Below, piece after piece: positions 30,035-42,086 of a stretch of DNA of 64,000 bases. The stretch's first letter is position 1; every line of letters starts with the position of its first letter. The position numbers and the translations under genes were made by a program. The DNA lies in assembly GCA_016790575.1 (NCBI GenBank), contig JAEUOU010000015.1, positions 62,001 through 126,000 on the forward strand, given 5' to 3'. This stretch comes from Burkholderiaceae bacterium. GTDB taxonomy: Bacteria; Pseudomonadota; Gammaproteobacteria; Burkholderiales; Burkholderiaceae_C. The notes beneath the pieces were generated by a model, which was given only the letters and a program-made list of their open reading frames with translations, was not told where the DNA came from and made no database searches.

Positions 30035-31762
30035 ATGGCGGCCGTTGATACCAACTCAGCAAAAGTCTCGCTTCCGGCAATTGCCCATGCCTTGATTGCG
30101 GCTGGTCGCCTGGATTCAAAGTCTGCCGAAGCGCTTTATCGAAAGTCGCAAACTGGAAAGAACGGCTTCTTGGCTGAGCTCACCAGTTCCGGCCTGGTCG
30201 GTGCATCCGACCTTGCTCACACTGTATCGGCCGCCTATTCTGTTCCTTTGCTGGATCTCGCAGCAGTAGACCCCCAGCGCCTGCCCAAGGGGTTGTTGGA
30301 CCCCAAGCTTTGCAATGCGTATCGGGTCATTCCCCTCGCAAAAAAATCCAACCGGTTGATTGTGGCGACGGCTGACCCCTCTGACCAGGAGGCGGCAGAG
30401 AAAATCAAGTTTGCCACCCAGCTAGGCATCGAATGGGTCATTGCGGAGTACGACAAGCTCATGAAGCTCGTCGAGGCCGCCGGCACCTCGGCCGCAGAGT
30501 CAATCGACAACATCGTCGGCAACGACTTTGATTTCGATGAGTCTAGTCTGGAGGAAGCCGATACAGACTCGGCCGAAGAAGCCGTATCCGAAGTTGACGA
30601 TGCCCCGGTCGTCAAGTTCCTTCACAAAATGCTGGTGGACGCTTTCAACATGCGCGCGTCGGACCTGCACTTTGAGCCCTATGAGTTCACCTACCGGGTT
30701 CGCTTCCGCATTGATGGCGAACTGCGCGAAATCGCAACGCCGCCCATCGCGATCAAGGAAAAACTTGCGTCGCGGATCAAGGTCATTTCGCGCCTGGACA
30801 TATCCGAGAAGCGTGTTCCCCAGGACGGCCGGATGAAACTCAAGGTTGCTCCGAACCGAATCATCGACTTCCGGGTCAGCACGCTACCAACCCTGTTCGG
30901 CGAGAAGATCGTGATCCGCATTCTGGATCCATCCAGTGCGAAAGTCGGTATCGACGCGCTCGGCTATGAAGCCGATGAAAAGGCGCGCCTGCTACGGGCG
31001 ATCGAACGACCATATGGGATGATACTTGTTACCGGCCCCACCGGATCCGGCAAAACGGTTTCGCTCTACACCTGCCTGAATCTGCTGAACAAGCCCGGCG
31101 TCAACATTTCGACGGCGGAGGATCCCTCGGAAATCAACCTGCCGGGCGTCAATCAGGTAAACGTCAATGAAAAAGCCGGGCTGACATTCGCTGCGGCCTT
31201 GAAGTCGTTCTTGCGACAGGATCCTGACATCATCATGGTCGGTGAAATCCGCGACCTGGAAACGGCTGACATCGCGATCAAGGCGGCGCAGACCGGACAC
31301 CTCGTTCTCTCGACGCTCCACACGAACGACGCGCCGACGACCTTGACACGAATGCGAAATATGGGGATTGCCCCATTCAATATCGCGTCCAGCGTGATTC
31401 TGATAACGGCGCAGAGACTCGCTCGTCGACTGTGCCCGATCTGCAAGACACCGGCAGACATCCCGGACGAAGCGCTTCGGGACGCGGGTTTTGGCGATGA
31501 GGACCTGGATGGATCGTGGATCCCTTACAAAGCGGTTGGCTGCTCAGCCTGCAACAATGGCTACAAAGGGCGCGTTGGCATCTACCAGGTAATGCCGATT
31601 TCCGAAGAACTGCAACGAATCATTCTCAAAGATGGCAGTGCGCTCGAAATCGCCGAACAGGCAAAAAGGGAAGGCGTACGGAGCTTACGGCAATCCGGTT
31701 TGCTGAAGGTCAGGCTGGGACTGACCACTCTTGACGAAGTACTTTCTGTCACCAACGAATAG
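30035..31762 (+). CDS. pilB: PilB, type IV pilus assembly ATPase
   Basis: Hexameric cytoplasmic ATPase that drives pilus extension. The protein has 575 residues. The N-terminal MshEN/T2SSE_N domain covers about 1-150 (starting AAVDTNSAKVSLPAIAHALI). The ATPase core holds Walker A GPTGSGKT (in LVTGPTGSGKTVSLYTCLN, near residue 340), the Asp box, Walker B in DPDIIMVGEIRDLETADIA, and the His box TGHLVLSTLHTNDAPTTLTR. A four-Cys zinc motif is formed by CPICKTP and CSACNNGYKGR. Start chosen at the ATG 30035 because upstream residues of the open frame are not family-like. Followed 20 bases later by pilC. Confidence 0.96.
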   Translation: MAAVDTNSAKVSLPAIAHALIAAGRLDSKSAEALYRKSQTGKNGFLAELTSSGLVGASDLAHTVSAAYSVPLLDLAAVDPQRLPKGLLDPKLCNAYRVIPLAKKSNRLIVATADPSDQEAAEKIKFATQLGIEWVIAEYDKLMKLVEAAGTSAAESIDNIVGNDFDFDESSLEEADTDSAEEAVSEVDDAPVVKFLHKMLVDAFNMRASDLHFEPYEFTYRVRFRIDGELREIATPPIAIKEKLASRIKVISRLDISEKRVPQDGRMKLKVAPNRIIDFRVSTLPTLFGEKIVIRILDPSSAKVGIDALGYEADEKARLLRAIERPYGMILVTGPTGSGKTVSLYTCLNLLNKPGVNISTAEDPSEINLPGVNQVNVNEKAGLTFAAALKSFLRQDPDIIMVGEIRDLETADIAIKAAQTGHLVLSTLHTNDAPTTLTRMRNMGIAPFNIASSVILITAQRLARRLCPICKTPADIPDEALRDAGFGDEDLDGSWIPYKAVGCSACNNGYKGRVGIYQVMPISEELQRIILKDGSALEIAEQAKREGVRSLRQSGLLKVRLGLTTLDEVLSVTNE

Positions 31763-31782
31763 CGTCTGCAATAGGATTTCGC

Positions 31783-33000
31783 ATGGCCACAGCTGCATCC
31801 CGTGACATCAAGGAGTTCGTATACGAATGGGAGGGACGAGACCGCAACGGCAAGCAGGTACGTGGCGAACTGCGCGCTGCAGGTGAAAATCAGGTTCAGG
31901 CGTCCCTGCGTCGGCAAGGCATCATGCCGACAAAGATCAAGAAGAGGCGCATGTCGGCCGGCAAGGCGATCAAGACGAAAGACCTGGCGGTTTTCACCCG
32001 ACAGCTGGCAACGATGATGAAGGCAGGGGTTCCTCTGCTGCAGGCCTTTGATATCGTGGGCCGCGGGAATCCCAACCCCAGCGTCACGAAACTCCTCAAC
32101 GATATTCGAAGCGATGTGGAGACCGGCACATCCCTGAGCGCAGCATTTCGCAAGTACCCGATGTATTTCGACAGCCTCTACTGCAACCTCGTGGAGGCAG
32201 GCGAGGCAGCCGGTATTCTGGAGCAATTGCTCGACCGGTTGGCCGTCTACATGGAAAAGACGGAGGCACTGAAGTCCAAGATCAAGTCTGCACTGATGTA
32301 CCCGATTGCTGTGATTGTTGTTGCCTTCGTGGTCGTCGCCGTGATCATGATTTTTGTGATTCCATCGTTCAAAAGTGTTTTCAGCTCGTTTGGTGCGGAC
32401 CTTCCAGCGCCGACCTTGTTCGTCATTGCCATGAGCGAGTTCTTCGTCAGCTATTGGTGGCTGATATTCGGTTCCATCGGTGGCGGCTTCTACTTCTTCA
32501 TGCAGGCTTGGAAGCGTAGCGAGAAGGTACAGTTCTTCATGGACCGCCTGTTGCTCAAGATCCCGGTTTTCGGCGAGCTGATCGAGAAATCCGTTGTCGC
32601 CCGATGGACACGCACGCTTTCCACCATGTTCGCGGCCGGAGTTCCCTTGGTTGAAGCATTGGATTCGGTAGGAGGCGCTTCGGGCAACATGCTCTACAGC
32701 CGGGCGACGGTGAAGATTCAGCAAGAAGTCTCAACTGGCAGCAGCCTGACTGCCGCCATGGGCAATGCCAATCTGTTCCCGAGCATGGTCTTGCAAATGT
32801 GTGCGATCGGTGAGGAGTCCGGCTCGATTGATCACATGCTGGGAAAAGCGGCCGATTTTTACGAAGCCGAGGTTGACGATATGGTTGCCGGACTTTCGAG
32901 CCTGATGGAGCCAATCATCATCGTGATCCTGGGGACTGTCATCGGTGGCATTGTCGTGTCGATGTATCTCCCGATCTTCAAGCTGGGGCAGGTCGTCTGA
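31783..33000 (+). CDS. pilC: PilC, type IV pilus inner-membrane platform protein
   Basis: Polytopic inner-membrane protein (GspF family) that forms the platform between PilB and the growing pilus. The protein has 405 residues with two repeated GspF domains (about 75-195 and 275-400), each beginning FTRQLATMMKAGVPLLQAFD or WTRTLSTMFAAGVPLVEALD. Hydrophobic segments are at about 170-195, 220-240 and 375-400. The N-terminal cytoplasmic part (EFVYEWEGRDRNGKQVRGEL) is standard. The stop codon overlaps the pilD start by one base (TGATG). Firm. Confidence 0.96.
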   Translation: MATAASRDIKEFVYEWEGRDRNGKQVRGELRAAGENQVQASLRRQGIMPTKIKKRRMSAGKAIKTKDLAVFTRQLATMMKAGVPLLQAFDIVGRGNPNPSVTKLLNDIRSDVETGTSLSAAFRKYPMYFDSLYCNLVEAGEAAGILEQLLDRLAVYMEKTEALKSKIKSALMYPIAVIVVAFVVVAVIMIFVIPSFKSVFSSFGADLPAPTLFVIAMSEFFVSYWWLIFGSIGGGFYFFMQAWKRSEKVQFFMDRLLLKIPVFGELIEKSVVARWTRTLSTMFAAGVPLVEALDSVGGASGNMLYSRATVKIQQEVSTGSSLTAAMGNANLFPSMVLQMCAIGEESGSIDHMLGKAADFYEAEVDDMVAGLSSLMEPIIIVILGTVIGGIVVSMYLPIFKLGQVV

Positions 33001-33851
33001 TGTTCACGACGGGATGGTTGGCAGTGGCTGCAGGTCTTGCTTTCGGTTTGCTGATCGGAAGTTTCCTGAACGTGGTGATTGCGCGACTGCCTCGTATGTT
33101 GGAGCGACAGTGGAAACGGGAATGCGCTGAGTTGGCCGGAAGTGCACCCGATGCCGCGTCTGACCCCACTTTCAACCTGGCAACACCGCGCTCGCAGTGC
33201 CCGCATTGCGGACACATGATCCGGTGGCATGAAAACGTCCCGGTCATCAGTTTTGCTGTTCTGGGCGGACGGTGCTCGGCATGCCGCAAACCCATTTCGT
33301 GGCGCTATCCAGCGGTGGAAATCGCTACCGGGATCCTTTTCGCCTGGTGTGCATGGCGTTGGGGACTGAGTTTGACCGCTTTGACATGGGCCGGGTTCTC
33401 GGCGGCATTGGTCGCCTTGACCCTCATAGACTGGGACACGACCTTGTTGCCCGATGACATTACTTTGCCTTTGCTCTGGGGGGGATTGATCAGTGCCTCG
33501 CTGAAGCTCACGCCCGTTCCCCTTTCCGACGCATTGTGGGGGGCTATTGCCGGCTACCTGTCACTGTGGCTTGTGTATTGGGCTTTCAAGCTGGCGACCG
33601 GCAAGGAAGGCATGGGGTATGGTGATTTCAAGCTTTTCGGCGCAATCGGGGCATGGTTCGGGTGGGCAGCTTTGGTTCCCATCATCTTGATGGCTTCCGT
33701 TATCGGTGCGATTGTTGGAATCGGTCTGAAATTCACTTCCGGACTTCGGGAAGGTGGTTATGTGCCCTTCGGGCCCTTCCTCGCCTTGGGTGGCTTGACC
33801 GCAATGGTTTTCGGGCCATCCAGCATTCTTCGGTTTATCGGACTGGCTTGA
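33000..33851 (+). CDS. pilD: PilD, prepilin peptidase and N-methyltransferase
   Basis: Aspartic membrane protease that cleaves type IV prepilin leaders and methylates the new N-terminus. The protein has 283 residues. The zinc-binding cytoplasmic loop has Cys67, Cys70, Cys92 and Cys95 (CPHC and CSAC). The two catalytic aspartates are in LTLIDWDTTLLPDDI and GMGYGDFKLFGAIG (GxGD motif). N-terminal GLLIGSFLNVVIARLPRML is canonical. Besides pilins it may process type II secretion pseudopilins. It overlaps pilC by one base and is followed one base later by coaE, as in most proteobacterial pilBCD clusters. Confidence 0.96.
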   Translation: MFTTGWLAVAAGLAFGLLIGSFLNVVIARLPRMLERQWKRECAELAGSAPDAASDPTFNLATPRSQCPHCGHMIRWHENVPVISFAVLGGRCSACRKPISWRYPAVEIATGILFAWCAWRWGLSLTALTWAGFSAALVALTLIDWDTTLLPDDITLPLLWGGLISASLKLTPVPLSDALWGAIAGYLSLWLVYWAFKLATGKEGMGYGDFKLFGAIGAWFGWAALVPIILMASVIGAIVGIGLKFTSGLREGGYVPFGPFLALGGLTAMVFGPSSILRFIGLA

Positions 33852-33852
33852 T

Positions 33853-34464
33853 ATGGGTTCGTCCCCCTGGCGCCTGGGGCTGACGGGCGGCATCGGCAGC
33901 GGCAAAACCACGGTCAGCCGATTTTTCTCCGAATATGGTGCGGCGGTCTTTGATGCCGATTTCGTCGCACGGTCGGTAACTGGCCCCGGAGGAGCGGCGA
34001 TCTCCATGATTCGTCAGCAACTGGGAGACCAAGCGATAGCCGCCGACGGCAGCATGAATCGTACGGCGGTACGAGACATCGTTTTCAGCGATTCGGCAAT
34101 GCGACTTCGCCTTGAGCAGATCATCCATCCGTTGGTTTGGACTGAATCGCTTCAGCAGGAGAAGTCGGCTGCGCGCAGTGGTTTTCCGTGCATTCTTTTT
34201 GACATTCCCTTGCTGGCGGAATCTGGAGTTTGGCGAACTCGGCTTGATCGCATTCTCGTGGTGGATTGCCCAGAGCGAACGCAGGTCGAACGGGTCGTCA
34301 GGCGGAGCGGGCTGTCTGAAGAACAAGTCATTCGCATTGTTCAATCGCAAGCCCCACGTGCGCGCCGACTTTCCATCGCGGATATCGTCATTCGGAACGA
34401 TCAGATTTCACTGGCAAATCTGGCTGGTCAGGTGCGGCATATCGGTGCTTTCTTCGGGCTATGA
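33853..34464 (+). CDS. coaE: Dephospho-CoA kinase
   Basis: Phosphorylates dephospho-CoA in the last step of coenzyme A synthesis. The protein has 203 residues. The P-loop is GGIGSGKTT at residues 12-20; DADFVARSVTGPGG holds the substrate aspartate; DIPLLAESGVWRTRLDRILV and VVRRSGLSEEQVIRIVQSQ are family features, and ADIVIRNDQ is near the end. It sits between pilD and zapD, the conserved order pilD-coaE-zapD-yacG. Translation probably follows from pilD because of the one-base gap. Confidence 0.95.
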   Translation: MGSSPWRLGLTGGIGSGKTTVSRFFSEYGAAVFDADFVARSVTGPGGAAISMIRQQLGDQAIAADGSMNRTAVRDIVFSDSAMRLRLEQIIHPLVWTESLQQEKSAARSGFPCILFDIPLLAESGVWRTRLDRILVVDCPERTQVERVVRRSGLSEEQVIRIVQSQAPRARRLSIADIVIRNDQISLANLAGQVRHIGAFFGL

Positions 34465-34486
34465 TGATGAGAGTAGAAAGTTGCCT

Positions 34487-35242
34487 GTGATTCAGTACGA
34501 ATACCCCTTCAACGAGCGCATTCGCACCTACCTTCGTTTGGAGCACCTTTTCGATAGACTGGTAGAGCTCGCCCATCGCGATGCAGCGCTCGACCACCAT
34601 TTCGCGTTAACGACGCTTTTTGAGATCATGGACGTTGCGTCACGCGCGGATCTGAAGTCGGACGTGATGAAGGATGTCGAACGGCAGAAACAGCTCTTGG
34701 GCAGTTACCGCGGCAACCCGGCAATTTCGGAAAAAGCTTTGGATCAAGTGATCGGACAGCTTGACGAATGTTTTGTCGGCCTGAATTCGGTAGCAGGAAA
34801 GGCAGGTGCTGCGCTTGCCGAGAATGACTGGCTCATGAGCATTCGCAGTCGTGCGGTCATCCCTGGCGGCACGTGTGAGTTTGATCTGCCGTCCTATTAC
34901 GCCTGGCAACACAAAACGGCCTCTGTTCGGCAGGCCGACCTCCAGCGCTGGATTGCTCCGCTCGTGCCGCTTGCTTCTGGCGTTCACCAACTTCTGCGCA
35001 TGTTGCGTGACTCGGGAGCGCCGCAAAAGGTCATGGCAGTCGCGGGACATTTTCAACAACCGCTCACACAAGGGCGCACGTTTCAGCTTGTTCGTCTGTC
35101 CATAGACCCTGGTTTGGATCTCGTCCCAGAGATCAGTGGGAATCGCTTGATGATTTCTGTTCGTATGATGCGCCTCGGCGCAGATGCGAGGCTTCATCTA
35201 CACGCTGACGATGTTGCCTTCGAACTGGCCTTGTGCTCTTGA
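34487..35242 (+). CDS. zapD: ZapD, cell division protein (FtsZ-associated)
   Basis: Protein that crosslinks FtsZ filaments at the division ring. The protein has 251 residues from a GTG at 34487, giving VIQYEYPFNERIRTYLRLEH, the typical family start; a TTG two codons earlier is possible, and no in-frame ATG fits. Family features are HHFALTTLFEIMDVASRADL, DLPSYYAWQHKTASVRQADL and SVRMMRLGADARLHLHADD near the end. All-helical N-terminal part and beta C-terminal part by pattern. The gene lies between coaE and yacG; its 3' end is close to the yacG start. Confidence 0.92.
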   Translation: MIQYEYPFNERIRTYLRLEHLFDRLVELAHRDAALDHHFALTTLFEIMDVASRADLKSDVMKDVERQKQLLGSYRGNPAISEKALDQVIGQLDECFVGLNSVAGKAGAALAENDWLMSIRSRAVIPGGTCEFDLPSYYAWQHKTASVRQADLQRWIAPLVPLASGVHQLLRMLRDSGAPQKVMAVAGHFQQPLTQGRTFQLVRLSIDPGLDLVPEISGNRLMISVRMMRLGADARLHLHADDVAFELALCS

Positions 35243-35256
35243 CGACCGAATCGTCC

Positions 35257-35442
35257 ATGGCTGAGCGTACGGTGGCCTGCCCCCATTGCAAGGGGTCGGC
35301 GCTCTATTCGCCCCGGAATTCCTATAGACCATTTTGCTCGCTGGCATGCCGACAGGGGGACTGGCGAGACTGGGCAAGTGAGCACTTCAAGCTCCCCGAC
35401 GAGGTTGAAATCACGCCTGGCAATGGTCCCAGCCTTGGTTGA
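35257..35442 (+). CDS. yacG: YacG, DNA gyrase inhibitor zinc protein
   Basis: Small zinc-binding protein of 61 residues that in E. coli binds GyrB and inhibits gyrase. The zinc site is made by CPHC near residues 8-11 and by the two cysteines of FCSLACRQGDWRDWA. The C-terminal tail (FKLPDEVEITPGNGPSLG) is flexible and negatively charged, as usual. The ATG at 35257 (MAERTVACPHCKG) is preferred over a TTG at 35233 that would overlap zapD. Last gene of the pilBCD-coaE-zapD-yacG run; it converges with the Nudix gene across 46 bases. Confidence 0.93.
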   Translation: MAERTVACPHCKGSALYSPRNSYRPFCSLACRQGDWRDWASEHFKLPDEVEITPGNGPSLG

Positions 35443-35488
35443 AACTCAGACCGCGCGCCAAGTTGGTGCCAAGTGGAAACCCTCGCTA

Positions 35489-35947
35489 TCAGCACCGCTC
35501 TTGTTGCAACCAGGCCAGTACCGGCACCGTACCCGGGAGCACGGGTGAAACGCTGACCGGTAAGGCTTCCCATCTATAGGCTTGACCCTCGCGCATCTGC
35601 AGGTCGCCGCTCCAGTCAAATACCTTGCAGAAGTTCAGTTCAACCAAGGCATGGGGATAGTCCACGGCCAGGGTCCGCCAAGAATGCACAGAGCCGATGT
35701 TTAATCCGATTTCTTCCAGCAATTCGCGCCGCAATGCGGCGTCAACGCTTTCTCCGGCTTCAATCTTGCCCCCGGGCAACTCCCAATAGCCTTCATACAC
35801 CTTTCCCCGTGGCCGGGTTGTAAGAAGCAGACACCCATCAGGGCGAAGCAGTACTCCAACCGCTACGTGAACCACGCCGCGCGTTCCCTCACCTGCGCGC
35901 GGTAACCCTGGATCCGCTGTCAGCAAACCGGACAACTCGCGGGTCAT
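35489..35947 (-). CDS. Nudix hydrolase, MutT-like (8-oxo-dGTP diphosphatase type)
   Basis: Nudix hydrolase of 152 residues. The Nudix box is complete: GGKIEAGESVDAALRRELLE followed by EIGL, at about residues 60-83, preceded by KVYEGYWELPGG. MutT-type features include HVAVGVLLRPDGCLLLTTRP and the C-terminal YRWEALPVSVSPVLPGTVPV. It probably removes oxidised dGTP from the nucleotide pool, as the gene next to zapD/yacG often does, but Nudix specificity cannot be read with certainty. It starts inside the last codons of the DUF815 gene (four-base overlap), so the two are translationally coupled. Confidence 0.9.
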   Translation of the reverse strand: MTRELSGLLTADPGLPRAGEGTRGVVHVAVGVLLRPDGCLLLTTRPRGKVYEGYWELPGGKIEAGESVDAALRRELLEEIGLNIGSVHSWRTLAVDYPHALVELNFCKVFDWSGDLQMREGQAYRWEALPVSVSPVLPGTVPVLAWLQQERC

Positions 35948-36825
35948 GCTGGCCGTGCACTGGCACGACCGATGTAGTCGCGGGCAAACTGGTACGCAAC
36001 TCGCCCGCTACGGGATCCGCGTTCCAGCGCCCATATCAACGCTTCAGGTCGGGCCCGTTCAAGCGCGTCGGCGGAGGCGCCCATTGCGTTCAGCCATTGC
36101 GCGACGATCGCAAGATACTCGTCCTGGCTGAACGGATAAAAGCTCACCCATAGACCGAATCGTTCCGACAGTGAAATTTTTTCTTCCACCGCTTCGCCGG
36201 GATGGACTTCGCCGTCTGACGTGTGCGTGTAGCCCAGATTCTCTTTCATGAATTCGGGGAGCAGGTGACGGCGGTTGCTGGTGGCATAGATGAGGACATT
36301 CGGCGTCGCCGCCGCCACGGAGCCATCCAGGATTGATTTGAGCGCTTTGTAGCCGGCGTCGCCGTCTTCGAAGCTCAGATCGTCGCAATAGACAACAAAT
36401 TTTTCCGAGCGCCCGGCAACCACTTCGACGATATCGGGCAAATCGGTCAGATCGGCTTTGTCGACTTCTATCAACCGAAGACCCTGTGCCGCAAAGGCAG
36501 CAAGACAGGCGCGGATCAACGACGATTTTCCCGTGCCGCGTGCCCCCGTAAGCAATACGTTGTTCGCCGGGAGACCCTGGACGAACTGTCTGGTATTGAG
36601 TTCGATGCGATCTTTCTGGGCGTCAATCTCCCGTAGGTCCGCCAGCGTGATCGAGGCGAAATGACGCACCGGTTCAAGACAACCATGCCCCGAGGACCGT
36701 TTGCGATACCGCCATGCAATCGCACTATCCCAGTCCGGCGCAGTGAGCGCTTGCGGCAACGCGGCTTCGATCCTGGCCATCAAAGTTTCGGCCCGAGCCA
36801 GAATCAGGGCAATTTTTTGATCCAA
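35944..36825 (-). CDS. DUF815 family AAA-type ATPase
   Basis: P-loop ATPase of 293 residues, DUF815 family, function not established. Walker A is TGARGTGKSSLIRA near residues 92-105 and Walker B is KFVVYCDDLSFEDGDAGYKA; sensor 1 is in NVLIYATSNRRHLLPEFM. The middle loop (YTHTSDGEVHPGEAVEEKIS) and SERFGLWVSFYPFSQDEYL are the family's signatures. It resembles AAA+ proteins of the DnaA/IstB-like group. Overlaps the Nudix gene by four bases and lies 58 bases after argJ, with a repeat copy in the gap. The pairing of DUF815 with a MutT-like gene is common in betaproteobacteria by my recollection. Confidence 0.9.
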   Translation of the reverse strand: MDQKIALILARAETLMARIEAALPQALTAPDWDSAIAWRYRKRSSGHGCLEPVRHFASITLADLREIDAQKDRIELNTRQFVQGLPANNVLLTGARGTGKSSLIRACLAAFAAQGLRLIEVDKADLTDLPDIVEVVAGRSEKFVVYCDDLSFEDGDAGYKALKSILDGSVAAATPNVLIYATSNRRHLLPEFMKENLGYTHTSDGEVHPGEAVEEKISLSERFGLWVSFYPFSQDEYLAIVAQWLNAMGASADALERARPEALIWALERGSRSGRVAYQFARDYIGRASARPA

Positions 36826-36835
36826 AATGCTCTAA

Positions 36836-36865
36836 ACCCAGTATAAAAAGGTCAGACTTTGCTAT
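36836..36865 (+). repeat. Dispersed 30-base intergenic repeat, copy 5 (argJ-DUF815)
   Basis: ACCCAGTATAAAAAGGTCAG, then ACTTTGCTAT; continues CTATTTCG. Fills most of the 58-base gap. Oriented opposite to the flanking genes. Closest of all copies to an apparent consensus. Confidence 0.78.
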
Positions 36866-36883
36866 CTATTTCGAACCAACCGT

Positions 36884-38113
36884 TCAGGAACGGTAATCGG
36901 CATTGATGGTCACGTAGTCATGGCTGAGGTCACAAGTCCAGACCGTGTCGCATGCCTCGCCGCGACCCAAGCCGATCCGGACCGTGATCTCACTGCGGCC
37001 CATGATCCGTTGCCCGTCTTCTTCACGATAGGCGGGATTGCGTCCTCCGCCGACGACAACATGCACATCGTCCAGGTGAAGGTTTATTCCGGTTTGGTCC
37101 AGGTCGTCTATTCCGGCGTATCCGACCGCAGCAAGAATTCGGCCAAGATTGGGATCACTGGCGAAGAACGCTGTCTTGACAAGTGGGGAATGGGCCACGG
37201 CGTAAGCCACCGCTCGACACTCCTCGGCAGTGCGCCCGCCCTCCACCCGGACAGTAATGAATTTCGTGGCGCCTTCGCCATCCCGGACGATTGCGTGAGC
37301 CAGTTCCCGAGCGACGGCCATCATCCCTTCGCGCAAGACTACTCCGTCCGCGTCCGACCAGGAGGTCACTGCGGGATGGGCGGCCTGATTGGTCACGATC
37401 ACCACAAACGAATCGTTAGTGGACGTATCGCCATCAATGGTGATACGGTTGAACGATCCTTCGGCCAGATCGGTTGCCAATTGCTGCATCAGCGATGGGT
37501 GGATCTGGGCGTCCGTCGCCAGGAACCCCAGCATGGTCGCCATGTTGGGGCGGATCATTCCAGCCCCTTTGCTGATACCGGTAATAGTCACCGTAGCCCC
37601 ACCGATCAACACTTGACGGGACGCCGCCTTGGGTACGGTATCGGTTGTCATGATGCCTTCTGCAGCACGCGCCCAGTGATCCGCACGTGCGTCGGCCACT
37701 GCTGCCGGCAAGCCGGCGATGATTCGCTCGACCGGAAGCGGTTCCATGATGACCCCGGTTGAAAAGGGCAACACCTGGCGCGGGTCAAGGTCAAGAGTGT
37801 GCGCCAGAGCTTCGCAGGTAGCCCGCGCGTCGGTCAGGCCCTGGACGCCCGTACCGGCGTTGGCGTTGCCCGTGTTGACAACCATGGCGCGAACAGCCTG
37901 ACCGGAAGCGAGGTGTTCGCGGCAGATCTGCACCGGGGCCGCGCAGAATCGATTGCGCGTGAAGACTCCTGCGACCTGTGTCCCTTCGTCCAAAAGCATG
38001 ACAGTCAGGTCCTTCCGATTCGGTTTACGCACGCCCGCCTCTGCAACGCCAAGACGGATGCCCCGAACGCCCAGGACACTTTCGGGAGACGGATGCTGAA
38101 GATTGACTGGCAT
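36884..38113 (-). CDS. argJ: ArgJ, glutamate N-acetyltransferase / amino-acid acetyltransferase
   Basis: Ornithine acetyltransferase of 409 residues that moves the acetyl group from N-acetylornithine to glutamate (cyclic arginine pathway); bifunctional forms also use acetyl-CoA. Self-cleaves before the Thr in [20 protein letters not shown], near residue 190, giving alpha and beta chains. Other features are [32 protein letters not shown] and [18 protein letters not shown]. Ends in the common VTINADYRS. It follows secA by 90 bases on the same strand; argJ-secA adjacency is a known betaproteobacterial order. Confidence 0.96.
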   Translation of the reverse strand: MPVNLQHPSPESVLGVRGIRLGVAEAGVRKPNRKDLTVMLLDEGTQVAGVFTRNRFCAAPVQICREHLASGQAVRAMVVNTGNANAGTGVQGLTDARATCEALAHTLDLDPRQVLPFSTGVIMEPLPVERIIAGLPAAVADARADHWARAAEGIMTTDTVPKAASRQVLIGGATVTITGISKGAGMIRPNMATMLGFLATDAQIHPSLMQQLATDLAEGSFNRITIDGDTSTNDSFVVIVTNQAAHPAVTSWSDADGVVLREGMMAVARELAHAIVRDGEGATKFITVRVEGGRTAEECRAVAYAVAHSPLVKTAFFASDPNLGRILAAVGYAGIDDLDQTGINLHLDDVHVVVGGGRNPAYREEDGQRIMGRSEITVRIGLGRGEACDTVWTCDLSHDYVTINADYRS

Positions 38114-38203
38114 ATGCTGCTCCGATGGACGAAAGAAGGTTTGTGAGCGACCGGCTCAGGGATAGGCTTCCGAATGGTCGCACGCGTGTTGAGTGACCGC
38201 GTG

Positions 38204-40966
<2,763 letters not shown>

Positions 40967-41102
40967 TTTTTCGTGACACCCGCTTTTCTCGCTGAGAGGT
41001 CAACAGGTATCAAGGGTGTCAGTTAGGGAAAGATGGGGCTGCGCTTGGCAGATTCAAGTCTGGCCAACGACCAGAACAAACATTCGATTCTATCCGTCGG
41101 TT

Positions 41103-42086
41103 TTACCTACCGATGATCGCTGCCTGCCTGCTCGCGACTGCGGGCAACCTCTCTCCGGCCGCGAGGAACGTCTGCGGATCTTGCTGGACGCCTTTCACGA
41201 GCACTTCGAAATGCAGGTGCGGGCCCGTACTGCGTCCCGTGTTGCCCACCTCAGCAATTTTCTGTCCCCGCTTCACCAGATCCCCCTTTTTGACGAAGAC
41301 CTTGGATGCGTGGGCATAACGGCTTGTAAGGTCATTGCCATGATCGATATCGATCATGTTTCCATACGCGGGATGGAATTCCTGTGCAATAACAACACCA
41401 CCGGCCGCTGCCTGGATGGGCGTTCCAACGTCTGCGGGAAAGTCAAGGCCGGTATGGAGTGCAGATCGCCCAGTCATGGGATCAATCCGCCATCCAAACG
41501 AAGAGCCACGATCGACACCGGCCACGGGTGCTTGCGTAGGAATGAGTGACTTCTGAATCTTCTGCTCAAAAAGGCGGGACTCAGCCCGCGCGAGGAGGTC
41601 GTCACTTGCATTCGACTGCAACTCCAGCGAAGTCAATTGCCGTCCCAATTCACTCAACGTCAGCGGTTGTCCATCAAGGAGCACGCCGCCGCGGCCCGGA
41701 GCACGACGAAGGTCGCCAACATTCATGCCGGCCAAACCCGAAACACGCTCGCCCAAAGACTCAAGTTGGAGAAGCTTTGCTTGCATCTCACCCAAGCGGC
41801 GCGCCATGGCATCGATGTTTTCCTGTACGTATCGATCGCGCTGAATTGCTTCGTCCTGAACGACCTGCCTGACGATGGTTCCAATAACTGGCCACCCTTC
41901 GCGCGCGCCCTTAAGGAAAACGCCCTGATAAAGTATTGCGGCAAGCAAGAGCAAAATCGTCGTGAGGAGAAAGGCCCCTGCAACAATCTGCGCAATCGAT
42001 AGTTGCAGGCTGCGGGTTCGGCTGTTGCCCGCGTCCGTGATAATCAGATACACGTCTAAGAACCCTTTTACCGATTCGGCAAACAC
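41103..42086 (-). CDS. M23 family membrane-anchored metallopeptidase
   Basis: Periplasmic LytM-type protein of 327 residues, probably a peptidoglycan endopeptidase or an activator of amidases. One transmembrane segment lies at about residues 33-55 (AQIVAGAFLLTTILLLLAAI), then a coiled region (about 80-170), then the M23 domain (about 205-310). Active-site residues are visible: HTGLDFPADVG, and HLHFEVLVKG with the HxH motif. The start is doubtful: a GTG at 42086 opens the frame, a GTG at 42053 (VYLIITDAGNSRTR) is equally good. The GTG at 42086 lies back to back with the start of the dciA-like gene. Confidence 0.88.
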   Translation of the reverse strand: MFAESVKGFLDVYLIITDAGNSRTRSLQLSIAQIVAGAFLLTTILLLLAAILYQGVFLKGAREGWPVIGTIVRQVVQDEAIQRDRYVQENIDAMARRLGEMQAKLLQLESLGERVSGLAGMNVGDLRRAPGRGGVLLDGQPLTLSELGRQLTSLELQSNASDDLLARAESRLFEQKIQKSLIPTQAPVAGVDRGSSFGWRIDPMTGRSALHTGLDFPADVGTPIQAAAGGVVIAQEFHPAYGNMIDIDHGNDLTSRYAHASKVFVKKGDLVKRGQKIAEVGNTGRSTGPHLHFEVLVKGVQQDPQTFLAAGERLPAVASRQAAIIGR

